Positions 1-7,399 of a DNA stretch of 15,073 nt are shown here, one piece after another. Origin of the DNA: Lachnospiraceae bacterium (GTDB taxonomy: Bacteria; Bacillota; Clostridia; Lachnospirales; Lachnospiraceae); NCBI GenBank assembly GCA_004557975.1, contig SFEV01000059.1, forward strand, positions 1-15,073, read 5' to 3'. The notes beneath the pieces are model-generated. The model ran no database searches, had not been told where the DNA came from, and was given only the letters and a program-made list of their open reading frames with translations. A program made the position numbers and the translations under genes. Position 1 is the first letter of the stretch, and the number at the start of each line of letters is the position of its first letter.

Positions 1-93
1 TAATATCAGAAGTAAAACAGATTAGATAGCGAAAGGTCAGTGCACCAGTTTCATGACGCATTGGTGTCTTTCGCAGAAAGACGGGAAATAACT

Positions 94-924
94 ATGAAAA
101 CCCCAAAACAAAAAGCAGGCAATGCCATTCTGCTTATTCTGGCAGTATTCGTTGCGTTTATCATGATTGTTCCGTTTGTATGGATGGTAAGTGCATCTTT
201 CAAGCTGAAAAGTGAGATCTTCAGTGTACCGATCAAGTGGATTCCGGAAGTATTTCATCTGGACAACTACAATACGATCCTGAATGAGATTCCGTTTCCG
301 CGCTATTTCTTTAATACCGCAAAGATTACGATTATCATTACAACCCTTCAGGTAATTACGTGTTCCATGGCTGCATATGCATTTTCCAAGCTGCATTTTC
401 CGGGAAGAGACAAGCTGTTCCTGGCCTACCTTGGTACTATGATGATTCCCTGGTACGCAATCATGATTCCGCAGTTCGTCGTTATTCAGAAGCTGGGCCT
501 GTATGACAACCATCTGTCTCTGATCCTGACCGGTGCATTCAGTGCATTCGGCGTATTTCTTCTGCGGCAGAATATGATTACGATTCCGGACAGCCTGAAT
601 GAGGCCGCGAAGATAGACGGCTGCGGCCCGTTCCAGATTTACACGAAAATCATTCTTCCACTTTCAAAGAGTGGTCTGGCTACCCTCGTGATCCTCACAT
701 TCAACAATGTGTGGAATGATTATATGGGGCCAATGCTTTACCTGGACAGCGACAAGAACCGTACCATCCAGCTCGGACTGGCTACATTCAAGCGTGAGTT
801 CGATACGAACTACGGTGCCATCATGGCCGGTACTGTGATTTCTCTGATACCGATCGTTATTGTGTATGTGCTTGCACAGAAATATATCGTTGAAGGAATG
901 ATGGCAGGTGCCGTAAAAGGCTGA
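94..924 (+). CDS. Carbohydrate ABC transporter permease (MalG-type)
   Basis: This is a 276-residue inner-membrane permease of a binding-protein-dependent sugar importer (BPD_transp_1 fold). It forms the channel with a MalF-type partner and takes energy from a cytoplasmic ATPase. An N-terminal membrane segment (about residues 11-35) is followed by the MalG-like signature PFVWMVSASFK, then about five more membrane segments. The cytoplasmic EAA loop that docks on the ATPase is visible at residues 170-190 (NEAAKIDGCGPF, then IILPL). I chose the ATG at 94, with a weak GGGA at 83-86. An in-frame GTG at 40 would add 18 hydrophilic residues that the family does not have. The partner permease and sugar-binding protein should lie just upstream of the window; frames 2 and 3 of bases 1-29 each end in a stop that could be the partner's end, but this cannot be decided. 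The substrate is not readable from sequence; the hydrolase downstream suggests an oligosaccharide. Confidence 0.92.
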   Translation: MKTPKQKAGNAILLILAVFVAFIMIVPFVWMVSASFKLKSEIFSVPIKWIPEVFHLDNYNTILNEIPFPRYFFNTAKITIIITTLQVITCSMAAYAFSKLHFPGRDKLFLAYLGTMMIPWYAIMIPQFVVIQKLGLYDNHLSLILTGAFSAFGVFLLRQNMITIPDSLNEAAKIDGCGPFQIYTKIILPLSKSGLATLVILTFNNVWNDYMGPMLYLDSDKNRTIQLGLATFKREFDTNYGAIMAGTVISLIPIVIVYVLAQKYIVEGMMAGAVKG

Positions 925-938
925 CAGACATTGTACAG

Positions 939-979
939 GGCGGGGCGGATTATTCCGTACCCGCCTGTTTACCTTTTTT
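939..979 (+). terminator. Rho-independent terminator after the sugar permease
   Basis: The arms GGCGGG (939-944) and CCCGCC (960-965) enclose an inner stem CGGA/TCCG around a TTAT loop. A T-rich stretch ending in six Ts follows. It separates the sugar importer operon from the hydrolase gene, so the hydrolase needs readthrough or its own promoter. Confidence 0.75.
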
Positions 980-1040
980 AACCGAAGCAGTTATTCGGTT
1001 ATGAGCAAATGGCGAAGCGGATTGCGAATATCCGATTGAC
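980..1040 (+). repeat. Partial copy of dispersed hairpin repeat (copy 1)
   Basis: These 61 bases match the reverse complement of 7739-7799 with about 8 mismatches and one 2-base deletion (my hand alignment). The shared core is ATTGCGAATATCCG. Only the right-hand third of the element is present. The 2-base deletion destroys the ACTGC-GAA-GCAGT hairpin seen in copy 2, so this copy looks decayed. It begins directly after the T-tract of the preceding terminator and ends about 50 bases before the hydrolase start. Confidence 0.85.
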
Positions 1041-1087
1041 TCGGAAAAAACATGCAGGTGACAAGGCAGGAAAGGATGTTGACTGAT

Positions 1088-2683
1088 ATGAAAAATGGAT
1101 TTTTGACAGATGAAAGAGGCATGCCGTTTATGCCTCTCGGCCTTCAGGCTCACAATTCATCTACCGGAACAGATATGATCTGTACCGCAATCGAGGCGGT
1201 TCGGGCATACGGAGGCAACTGTCTGGAGACACCGGTTTACTGGTATCGGATAGAACCGGAAAAGGACCAGTATTGTATGGAGCTGGTAAAGACAACCATC
1301 GATCAGGCCAGGGCAGCAGGGCTGAAGCTGATTTTGCTGTGGTTCGGTGCCAGCAAAAACGGTCATCCCAATTATGTGCCTGAGTATATGAAACTGGATC
1401 CGGAAACGTATCGTCTGGTGCTCGGCACGGATGGTGCAGTTCTCCCGGCTCTGTCTCCCCACTGCCGGACGACTCTGGAACGGGATAAAAAGGCGTTCTG
1501 TAAGCTGATGGAGTTTCTGAAAGAATACGATACAGAACGGCGCACTGTGGTGGCAGTTCAGATTGAAAATGAGATGGGCTGCGCCGGAACGGACCGGGAC
1601 TATGCAGAGGAGGCAGAAGAAGCTTACTGGAAGATGCTGCCGGAGGAGCTGTCTGGAATTACGCTGGAGGACAGCGGATGTGAGCGGATGGAGACGGAAG
1701 GACTTTCTCCCTGGAAAAAGCAATTTGGCCGTCATGCCCACGAAGCTTTTTTCGCCTGGTATCATGCCCGCTATATCGGTGAAATGGCGGCCGCGGGAAA
1801 AGCAGTTTATCCTCTGCCTTTATTTACAAACGTCATGGTAGGTGAGAACGGATATGAGGAGGCAGGACTTTGCTACAATTCCGGAGCTGCGGCAGGCAGA
1901 GTACTGGATATCTGGAAAGCCGGTGCCCCGGATCTGGATTTTATCGGACCGGACATTTACAACCAGAACCGGAGGGAATATGAGAGGATCTGCCAGCGCT
2001 ACGACCGCGCAGATAATCCACTGATGATACCGGAATCACCGATCGGCGGAGAAGCAAATGCCATGAATGCACTGATTGCGGCTGCGAAGTTCGGAGCTGT
2101 CGGTATCTGCTGCTTCGGTGCGGAGAGTGCTCTGGATGAAAAGGGGAATCTGGATGAAGAGTGCCGCAGCATGGCTCTTACGATGAAGACACTGAATGGT
2201 ATGGCGCCTCTTCTGATCCGGTACAGAAAGACCGGATGTGTTCACGCGATCGCAGAAGATGAATTTGAGACCAGCCATTATCTGAAACTGGACAATTATC
2301 ATGTGATTGCCCACTATCTCCATTCCTGTTCCATGAATCTGGGCTATATGCAGAATACGGAATCCGCAGCAGGCAGAAAAAAGGTGCAGGTGCGGGGACG
2401 CGGACTGCTGGTGCAGACAGGAGAACACGAATTCTATCTGGGCGGTGCGGGACTTGCACTTGATTTTATCAAAAGGCCACATCCGCAGGAGGAAAATTCC
2501 TACCGCTATCTGAGTTCCCGATATGCGGGGCAGCTGAATTTTCTGTCGGTGGAAGAAGGTCATTTCGAGGGGGATCAGTGGGTGACAGACCGATACCGCA
2601 ATGGAGACGAGACAAATTTTTCACAGTACGTGCTGGAGGGCCAGGTGATCCGGATCAGATTGAATCCGTGTACAGGGATGTAA
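1088..2683 (+). CDS. GH35-like glycoside hydrolase (beta-galactosidase type, DUF5597 C-terminus)
   Basis: This 531-residue protein has no signal peptide, so it is probably cytoplasmic and acts on oligosaccharides brought in by an importer such as the one encoded upstream. Residues 1-380 look like a clan GH-A TIM barrel. The acid/base glutamate is probably E162 in VQIENEMG, and the nucleophile probably E316 in LMIPESPIGG; both motifs resemble GH35/GH42 enzymes. The C-terminal part ends in GDQWVTDRYRNGDETNF, which resembles the DUF5597 beta-sandwich found behind GH35-type barrels such as xyloglucan-active beta-galactosidases. The start is uncertain: AGGAAAGG at 1068-1075 is 12 bases from the ATG at 1088 and closer to an in-frame TTG at 1079; an ATG at 1052 has no good ribosome binding site. 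No convincing promoter was seen; a TTGACT at 1036 lacks a -10. The exact sugar specificity cannot be read. Confidence 0.82.
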   Translation: MKNGFLTDERGMPFMPLGLQAHNSSTGTDMICTAIEAVRAYGGNCLETPVYWYRIEPEKDQYCMELVKTTIDQARAAGLKLILLWFGASKNGHPNYVPEYMKLDPETYRLVLGTDGAVLPALSPHCRTTLERDKKAFCKLMEFLKEYDTERRTVVAVQIENEMGCAGTDRDYAEEAEEAYWKMLPEELSGITLEDSGCERMETEGLSPWKKQFGRHAHEAFFAWYHARYIGEMAAAGKAVYPLPLFTNVMVGENGYEEAGLCYNSGAAAGRVLDIWKAGAPDLDFIGPDIYNQNRREYERICQRYDRADNPLMIPESPIGGEANAMNALIAAAKFGAVGICCFGAESALDEKGNLDEECRSMALTMKTLNGMAPLLIRYRKTGCVHAIAEDEFETSHYLKLDNYHVIAHYLHSCSMNLGYMQNTESAAGRKKVQVRGRGLLVQTGEHEFYLGGAGLALDFIKRPHPQEENSYRYLSSRYAGQLNFLSVEEGHFEGDQWVTDRYRNGDETNFSQYVLEGQVIRIRLNPCTGM

Positions 2684-2696
2684 GAGATCAAAACAA

Positions 2697-2725
2697 TTGA
2701 CAGAGACGCAATTTAATGGTAATAT
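2697..2725 (+). promoter_or_regulatory. Sigma-A promoter for the homocysteine methyltransferase
   Basis: A perfect -35 TTGACA (2697-2702) is followed after 17 bases by TAATAT (2720-2725), one base from consensus. It begins 13 bases after the stop of the hydrolase gene and lies 44 bases before the next ATG, so the methyltransferase is likely a separate transcription unit. Confidence 0.8.
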
Positions 2726-2769
2726 CCCGTTAACATAGTAAAAAAATAGGAAAATAGAGGGAGAAGAAG

Positions 2770-3639
2770 ATGACGCCAAAAGAGTTTCAGAATCTGACAC
2801 AGCAGGGAATTCTTCTGCTGGATGGAGCGACCGGATCAAACCTGAAAAAAGAAGGGATGCCGACCGGGATATGTACGGAGCAGTGGGTGCTTGAACATCC
2901 GGATGTACTGTCTGATCTGCAGCGCAGATATGTGGAGGCGGGGAGCAGAATTGTGTATGCTCCTACATTTGCTGCGAACCGGATCAGCCTTGCCATGCAT
3001 GGTCTGGAAGAGCGTGTACAGCAGATGAATACAGATCTTGTCCGACTTTCCAAAAAGGCGGTTGATGGAAAGGCATACGTTGCCGGCGATGTGACCACAA
3101 CGGGAAAAATGCTGGAACCGAGAGGAGCCCTGCAGTATCAGGAACTGCTGGATGCATACAGAGAACAGATTACAGCGCTGGCAGAAGCAGGTGCCGACCT
3201 GATTGTTGCTGAGACCATGATGGCTGTCGATGAAACCATTGCAGTGCTGGAAGCTGCAGCGTCGGTGTGCAGCCTTCCGGTCATGTGTTCCATGACGATT
3301 GAGAGTGACGGAAGCCTGTTTTTTGGCGGAACTGTCACGGAGGCGGTGGAAGCTTTGCAGGAAATGGGAGCAGCAGCTGTGGGGATCAACTGTTCCGTTG
3401 GACCGGATCAGCTTGAAGCGGTCGTGCGCTCGATCAGCCAGACTGTGACCATTCCTGTGATTGCAAAACCAAATGCAGGTATGCCGTCTATTGATGCGCA
3501 CGGAATCGCGCATTACAGCATGGGGCCCGGTGAATTTGCAGTATCGATGAAGAGGCTGATCGAAAGCGGCGCGCGGATTGTCGGAGGCTGCTGCGGTACG
3601 ACACCGGAGTACATCAGGGAACTGGCCGGACTGCTGTAA
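2770..3639 (+). CDS. Homocysteine S-methyltransferase family protein (stand-alone Hcy domain)
   Basis: This 289-residue cytoplasmic TIM-barrel protein matches the homocysteine S-methyltransferase domain that is also the first module of cobalamin-dependent methionine synthase (MetH) and the whole of MmuM/BHMT enzymes. The N-terminal motif LLLDGATGSNL (about residues 15-25) is typical. The zinc-binding cysteines are C208 in GINCSVGP and C274-C275 in GGCCGTTPE, so it should be active. A strong ribosome binding site (AGAGGGAGAAG) precedes the ATG. It consists of the Hcy module alone: no folate, cobalamin-binding or reactivation domain follows. Neighbourhood to a B12 riboswitch and importer suggests a corrinoid-linked methyl donor, but S-methylmethionine or a betaine-type donor is equally possible. 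The protein makes methionine from homocysteine in either case. Confidence 0.9.
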   Translation: MTPKEFQNLTQQGILLLDGATGSNLKKEGMPTGICTEQWVLEHPDVLSDLQRRYVEAGSRIVYAPTFAANRISLAMHGLEERVQQMNTDLVRLSKKAVDGKAYVAGDVTTTGKMLEPRGALQYQELLDAYREQITALAEAGADLIVAETMMAVDETIAVLEAAASVCSLPVMCSMTIESDGSLFFGGTVTEAVEALQEMGAAAVGINCSVGPDQLEAVVRSISQTVTIPVIAKPNAGMPSIDAHGIAHYSMGPGEFAVSMKRLIESGARIVGGCCGTTPEYIRELAGLL

Positions 3640-3670
3640 CGGGAAAACGTGGGAATACAGAAGAATCACG

Positions 3671-3699
3671 TTGAAATTATACGGCATATATGGTAAGAT
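3671..3699 (+). promoter_or_regulatory. Promoter of the cobalamin-riboswitch operon
   Basis: TTGAAA (3671-3676), a 17-base spacer and TAAGAT (3694-3699) with an extended -10 TG at 3691-3692 place the transcript start near 3706, about 28 bases before the first riboswitch hairpin. No terminator was seen between the methyltransferase stop at 3639 and here, so some readthrough from upstream is possible. Confidence 0.65.
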
Positions 3700-3730
3700 T
3701 TCAGGGTAATTGAACAGAAACATATTGAGT

Positions 3731-3893
3731 GAACAGTTTCGTTTGCGAAACTGCGAGAGGAAATCAGGTGAGAATCCTGAACGGTTGCGGCCACTGTGAG
3801 CAGGGAGCCTGTTTTCAATCAGTCCATTGCAGATATCTGTGAGAAGGAGAAAACAGACAATGATCTGTCAGCCAGGAAGCCTGCTCAATATGA
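3731..3893 (+). promoter_or_regulatory. Cobalamin riboswitch aptamer
   Basis: The 420-base gap between genes holds a classic B12-sensing leader. An 8-bp hairpin (CAGTTTCG/CGAAACTG, 3734-3753) is followed by core segments GGAA (3759-3762), CAGGTGAGAATCCTG (3765-3779) and GCGGCCACTGTGAG (3787-3800), then by the B12-box-like GCCAGGAAGCCTGC (3871-3884). A peripheral stem pairs CTGTTTTC (3809-3816) with GAAAACAG (3849-3856), and GAGCAGG (3798-3804) pairs with CCTGCTC (3880-3886). It should bind cobalamin or a related corrinoid and turn the operon down when this is abundant. Exact edges are approximate. Confidence 0.92.
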
Positions 3894-3914
3894 ACGAATG
3901 AGGAGCTTCCGTGT

Positions 3915-4005
3915 AAAGTACCTGTTTCAATCCCGATCATCAGGCAGATATCGCTTTGCCTGACTTTCCGGTGATACTTTGCCTGCTCCAGGAGCAGGCT
4001 TTTTT
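3915..4005 (+). terminator. Riboswitch expression platform with intrinsic terminator
   Basis: The terminator hairpin is GCCTGCT (3981-3987) with AGCAGGC (3993-3999), followed by six Ts (4000-4005). Upstream, a 7-bp stem TCAGGCA/TGCCTGA (3940-3963) sits inside a 6-bp stem AAAGTA/TACTTT (3915-3920 with 3975-3980) that stacks directly against the terminator. The terminator's 5' arm repeats eight bases of the aptamer's 3' strand, so GAGCAGG at 3798-3804 can pair with either. This gives mutually exclusive terminator and antiterminator folds. Confidence 0.82.
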
Positions 4006-4060
4006 CGTGAAGTCTCAGTCTTTTCGGTTACAGAATATTACGAAAAGAGAGGAACAGAAA

Positions 4061-5149
4061 ATGAAAAACAAAGGATTATCAAGAAAACTGCTGGCCATTA
4101 CGATGGCGGCCACAATGTCACTGGGTTTTTGTCCGGCTGCTTTTGCTGAAGACCGTGTTGACTCAGACACGATCAAAGCAGACAATCTTCCTTCTTCCGA
4201 CGTGGAAGTTTCCACAGAAGATGGTACGGAGGAGGAAGGAAAAAGAACGGAGTATCCGCTTACTGTTACGACCTATGATTACGAAGGAAATGAAGTGGAG
4301 ACTGTTTATGAAAAAGCGCCGGAGAAGGTTGTGGCTGTATATCAGGGTTCTATCGAGACCATGCTTGCTCTGGGGCTGAAAGATCACATTGTTGCCACCG
4401 CAGGACTGGACAATGAAGTTCCGGAAGAAATGAAGGAAGCCTTTTCAGAAACGAATTATCTGGATGAGTTTACGCCGTCCCTGGAAACAGTTACCATGCT
4501 GGAGCCGGATATGATCCTTTCCTGGGGGTCCATTTTTGCGGATGACAGACTGGGAAATGTGACCAACTGGACAGAGAAGGGATGCAATACATACATCAAT
4601 ACAAATACCCGCAGGGGCGGAACCAGGACTCTGGAAAACGAATGTACGGATATTCTGAATCTGGGTATGATCTTTGATGTGCAGGGGAAAGCGGAAGCGA
4701 TCGTGGATGATATCAGAGAAGTAGTGAACAAGACCACAGAAGTGGCGCAGAATATAGAAGAAAAACCGTCTGTCCTGATCCTTGAGCCCTATGGGGAGGA
4801 TATTTCCAATTATGGTGCAAAGAGCCTTGGCGGAGATATGGCAGTACAGCTTGGAGCAGAGCTGGCAAATCCGGATGCCTCTTCCGTAGGAAAAGAGGAT
4901 ATCATCGCGGCCAACCCGGATGTGATCTTTGTGGTTTATATGCCATATGCAGGAGATGATCCGGAGACAGTAAAAGAAAGCCAGATGAGTGCCATCGCAG
5001 ACGATGAAGCACTGCAGAGCCTTGACGCGGTAAAGAACGGAAGAATTTATCCGATCATGCTCAGCGAAATGTATGCAAGCGCTACGCGTACCCGGGACGG
5101 CATTGAGACACTGGCTAAGGGATTATATCCGGATATTGAAATTGACTGA
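4061..5149 (+). CDS. btuF: Corrinoid-type ABC transporter substrate-binding protein
   Basis: This 362-residue exported protein has the fold of helical-backbone (Peripla_BP_2) binding proteins that deliver corrinoids, haem or siderophores to FecCD-type permeases. The signal peptide is residues 1-29, with an AFA-ED cleavage site. An acidic, Ser/Thr-rich linker runs to about residue 62. The first lobe begins near PEKVVAVYQGSIETMLALG (88-106) and the second near KPSVLILEPYG (235-245). ATG 4061 follows GAGAGGAAC. It is the first gene behind the cobalamin riboswitch, which is the reason for assigning B12/corrinoid rather than iron. Oddly, it has no proper lipobox: C24 sits in LGFC, with a bulky Phe before the cysteine, whereas Gram-positive binding proteins are normally lipoproteins. 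The gene symbol is by role and context. Confidence 0.85.
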   Translation: MKNKGLSRKLLAITMAATMSLGFCPAAFAEDRVDSDTIKADNLPSSDVEVSTEDGTEEEGKRTEYPLTVTTYDYEGNEVETVYEKAPEKVVAVYQGSIETMLALGLKDHIVATAGLDNEVPEEMKEAFSETNYLDEFTPSLETVTMLEPDMILSWGSIFADDRLGNVTNWTEKGCNTYINTNTRRGGTRTLENECTDILNLGMIFDVQGKAEAIVDDIREVVNKTTEVAQNIEEKPSVLILEPYGEDISNYGAKSLGGDMAVQLGAELANPDASSVGKEDIIAANPDVIFVVYMPYAGDDPETVKESQMSAIADDEALQSLDAVKNGRIYPIMLSEMYASATRTRDGIETLAKGLYPDIEID

Positions 5150-5163
5150 TTGAGGTGTTTCCA

Positions 5164-6252
5164 GTGAAAAAGACAGCATCAGATGAGAGAAAGAGCAGCA
5201 TTCTGCGTACATCCCTGTTTGTAACTGTGCTGATTGGACTTTTTGTCTTTCTTATATTAACCGTTCTGGCGGCAGTCACTTTTGGAAACGCGGATTTATC
5301 GCTGAAAGATGTATACAGCGTGATCGCTTACAGACTTTTCCGTATCAAATCCCTCTCCGACTATGGGGAGGGAGCTGTGCATGATGTGGTCTGGCTGATC
5401 CGCCTGCCCAGGGTGCTTCTGGCACTGGCGGTGGGATCAGCACTTTCTGTGTGCGGCGTTGTCATGCAGGCAATTGTACAGAATCCATTGGCAGATCCCT
5501 ATGTTCTGGGAGTTTCCTCCGGTGCATCTTTGGGAGCCACGCTTTCCATTATGCTGGGCATTGGAGGGATTTTCGGCGGAAATTCTGTGGGAGTGATGGC
5601 ATTTTTCGGGGCCATGATCTCTTCCTTTGCAGTACTGGCAATTGCCAATATGGGTGGAAAAGCCACATCAGGCAAGCTGATTCTTTCCGGTATGGCTATC
5701 AGCTCGGTGTGCTCGGCTTTCTCTAATTTTGTCATTTATATCTCCAACGATAAAAATGCTTCCGCAGAGATTGTGCGGTGGACCATGGGAAGCCTTGGAG
5801 GGGCAAGCTGGGATCGTGTGACCGTCATGCTGCCACTGATGATTGCCTGCACTCTCATTTTCTTGACCCAGTACAGAAATCTGAATCTGATGCTTCTTGG
5901 CGATGATGTCTCGATTACGCTCGGTGCGGATCTGCACAGAATCCGCACTGTATATCTGGTACTGGCTTCTGTGCTGGTCGGCTTTGCTGTTTACTCTGCG
6001 GGCATGATCGGATTTGTCGGTCTGGTGATCCCGCACATCATCCGCATTCTGTTTGGAACGAACCATAAGAGACTGATTCCTCTTAGCGCACTGCTGGGAG
6101 CTTCTTTTCTGATCTGGTGCGATGTGCTCTGCCGTATTATTCTGAAAAATTCAGAGATGCCCATCGGTGTTCTGGTGGCAATTATCGGAGCACCCTGCTT
6201 TATTTATCTGCTGGTGAAGAGGTCTTACGGATTCGGAGGTGGAAAAACATGA
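5164..6252 (+). CDS. btuC: Cobalamin-type ABC transporter permease (FecCD family)
   Basis: This 362-residue integral membrane protein of the BtuC/FhuB/FecCD family has about ten membrane segments. Family hallmarks are QAIVQNPLADPYVLGVSSGA (about residues 102-121) and, near the C-terminus, GMIGFVGLVIPHIIR followed by LFGTNHKRLIP, the cytoplasmic region that contacts the ATPase. Start choice: GAGG at 5152-5155 is 8 bases from GTG 5164; an earlier in-frame GTG at 5155 overlaps this ribosome binding site and is unlikely. The start is 14 bases after the binding-protein stop, and the end overlaps the ATPase start (ATGA), so the genes are transcribed together and probably translationally coupled. 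It would transport corrinoid across the cytoplasmic membrane as a homodimer. Confidence 0.9.
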   Translation: MKKTASDERKSSILRTSLFVTVLIGLFVFLILTVLAAVTFGNADLSLKDVYSVIAYRLFRIKSLSDYGEGAVHDVVWLIRLPRVLLALAVGSALSVCGVVMQAIVQNPLADPYVLGVSSGASLGATLSIMLGIGGIFGGNSVGVMAFFGAMISSFAVLAIANMGGKATSGKLILSGMAISSVCSAFSNFVIYISNDKNASAEIVRWTMGSLGGASWDRVTVMLPLMIACTLIFLTQYRNLNLMLLGDDVSITLGADLHRIRTVYLVLASVLVGFAVYSAGMIGFVGLVIPHIIRILFGTNHKRLIPLSALLGASFLIWCDVLCRIILKNSEMPIGVLVAIIGAPCFIYLLVKRSYGFGGGKT

Positions 6253-7004
6253 AAATTTCTGCAGAAGATATCACAGTGACCTTTTGGGCCCGCGAAGTAT
6301 TAAAGGGCATTTCCGTAGAAGCGGGAAACAAAGAGTTCGTAGGTATCATCGGCCCGAATGGAAGCGGAAAATCAACGCTTCTGAAGTGCATTTACCGTAT
6401 TTTGAGACCGGACAACGGTGCTGTTTATCTGGACGGGACCAGGCTGCACAGCATGAGCGTGAAAAACTCAGCCAGAAAGATGGCTGTGGTGGCGCAGCAC
6501 AATTATTATAATTTTGATTTCAGTGTGAGGGAGGTCGTCCTTATGGGGCGGGCTCCCCATAAAAAAGCGCTGGAAAGAGATAATGCCAGGGATTACGAAA
6601 TTGTGGAGGAGGCCCTGCGCACCGTACAGATGGAAGAGTTCGGGGACCGTGTTTTTTCCACACTCTCCGGCGGTGAGCAGCAGCGGGTGATTCTGGCACG
6701 CGCCCTGGCCCAGCAGACTCCTGCTCTGATTCTGGATGAGCCGACCAACCATCTGGATATCACTCATCAGCTGCTTCTGATGGAGCTTGTAAAACAACTG
6801 AATGTCACGGTGATCTCCGCTGTTCATGATTTAAATATTGCGGCAGCTTACTGCGACAGAATTTATGTGCTGAAGGACGGTCATGTGGAAGGCTGCGGCA
6901 CGCCGCAGGAAGTGCTGACGCCGGAAATGATCAGGAAAATATATAAGGTGGATGCGGAAATCGTTTATGACAGCAGTGGGAAAATGCATATTCTGTTCGT
7001 GTAG
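6249..7004 (+). CDS. btuD: Cobalamin-type ABC transporter ATP-binding protein
   Basis: This 251-residue cytoplasmic ATPase powers the importer. All motifs are intact: Walker A GPNGSGKST at residues 35-43, Q-loop at Q83, signature LSGGEQQR at 139-146, Walker B LILDEP at 160-165 with catalytic E164, D-loop NHLD, and switch histidine H193 in AVHDLN. The length and the C-terminal TPEMIRKIYKVDAEI are typical of BtuD/FepC-type subunits. The ATG overlaps the permease stop by ATGA and follows GGAGGTGG (6236-6243) inside the permease's last codons. The next gene starts 12 bases after the stop. Confidence 0.92.
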   Translation: MKISAEDITVTFWAREVLKGISVEAGNKEFVGIIGPNGSGKSTLLKCIYRILRPDNGAVYLDGTRLHSMSVKNSARKMAVVAQHNYYNFDFSVREVVLMGRAPHKKALERDNARDYEIVEEALRTVQMEEFGDRVFSTLSGGEQQRVILARALAQQTPALILDEPTNHLDITHQLLLMELVKQLNVTVISAVHDLNIAAAYCDRIYVLKDGHVEGCGTPQEVLTPEMIRKIYKVDAEIVYDSSGKMHILFV

Positions 7005-7016
7005 GGGGTGATTTGT

Positions 7017-7385
7017 ATGACGGAAACAGGAAGAGTAAAGATCGGGATTTTAACATGTATTCATTCTAATGACGTCTGTACAAGGGCCGGCTGCCTGAAC
7101 GCATTTAACCACAGAACCGATTATTTTCAGGATTATCCGGAGGATACGGAGCTTTCGGTGCTTATGACATGCAATGGCTGCAAAGAGGAGCGCCCCGAAC
7201 AGCCGCGGCAGGATCAAGGAATCCTGGAGAAGCTGGACCGGATCCAGAGAGAGGGTGTGACGATCATCCATGTGGGTGTATGCCGCCTGTTAAAAAATAA
7301 AAAGGAATGTGAACGGATCACGGAAATTTGCAGCCTTCTGGAAGAACGCGGTATTCAGGTTGTCCGGGGCACGCACAGAGAATAG
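7017..7385 (+). CDS. CGGC-domain protein (putative metal-binding)
   Basis: This 122-residue soluble protein has a Rossmann-like pattern, starting KIGILTC and ending VVRGTHRE. It matches the CGGC domain family (PF08821), named for a conserved cysteine motif; here the motif is CNGC at residues 52-55. Further cysteines are C14, C21, C26, C89, C98 and C105, enough for metal or cluster binding. The biochemical role of the family is not established. It starts at ATG 7017, eight bases after GGGGG (7004-7008), and sits between the importer ATPase and another cysteine-rich gene in the riboswitch-controlled operon. This placement suggests handling of cobalt, a corrinoid or its redox state after uptake (inference). 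Confidence 0.78.
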   Translation: MTETGRVKIGILTCIHSNDVCTRAGCLNAFNHRTDYFQDYPEDTELSVLMTCNGCKEERPEQPRQDQGILEKLDRIQREGVTIIHVGVCRLLKNKKECERITEICSLLEERGIQVVRGTHRE

Positions 7386-7399
7386 AAGGAGATCATGAA

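Noticed and set aside
1036..1064. TTGACT at 1036-1041 as a promoter for the GH35-like hydrolase.
   Set aside because: No acceptable -10 box lies 16-18 bases downstream.
950..1153. Reading frames at 950-1153 (-) and 7629-7829 (+) share the peptide pattern GYSQS-S--AHNRITAS, as if they encoded a conserved small protein.
   Set aside because: The shared residues come from the DNA repeat, not from two related genes; neither frame has a ribosome binding site, and the hairpins explain the conservation better.
3646..3672. Inverted repeat AACGTG/CACGTT as a terminator of the methyltransferase gene.
   Set aside because: The stem is only six pairs with a 15-base loop and no T-run follows; the 3' arm overlaps the -35 of the riboswitch promoter.
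2836..3723. A long open frame on the - strand opposite the homocysteine methyltransferase.
   Set aside because: It covers a clearly recognisable + strand enzyme, has unusual composition (many Cys, His, Arg) and no start signals; it is a shadow of the real gene.
4061..7004. The ABC importer read as a siderophore or haem uptake system, since FecCD-type proteins serve these as well.
   Set aside because: The cobalamin riboswitch directly ahead of the first gene and the two cobalamin-associated cysteine-rich genes behind make corrinoid the better reading.
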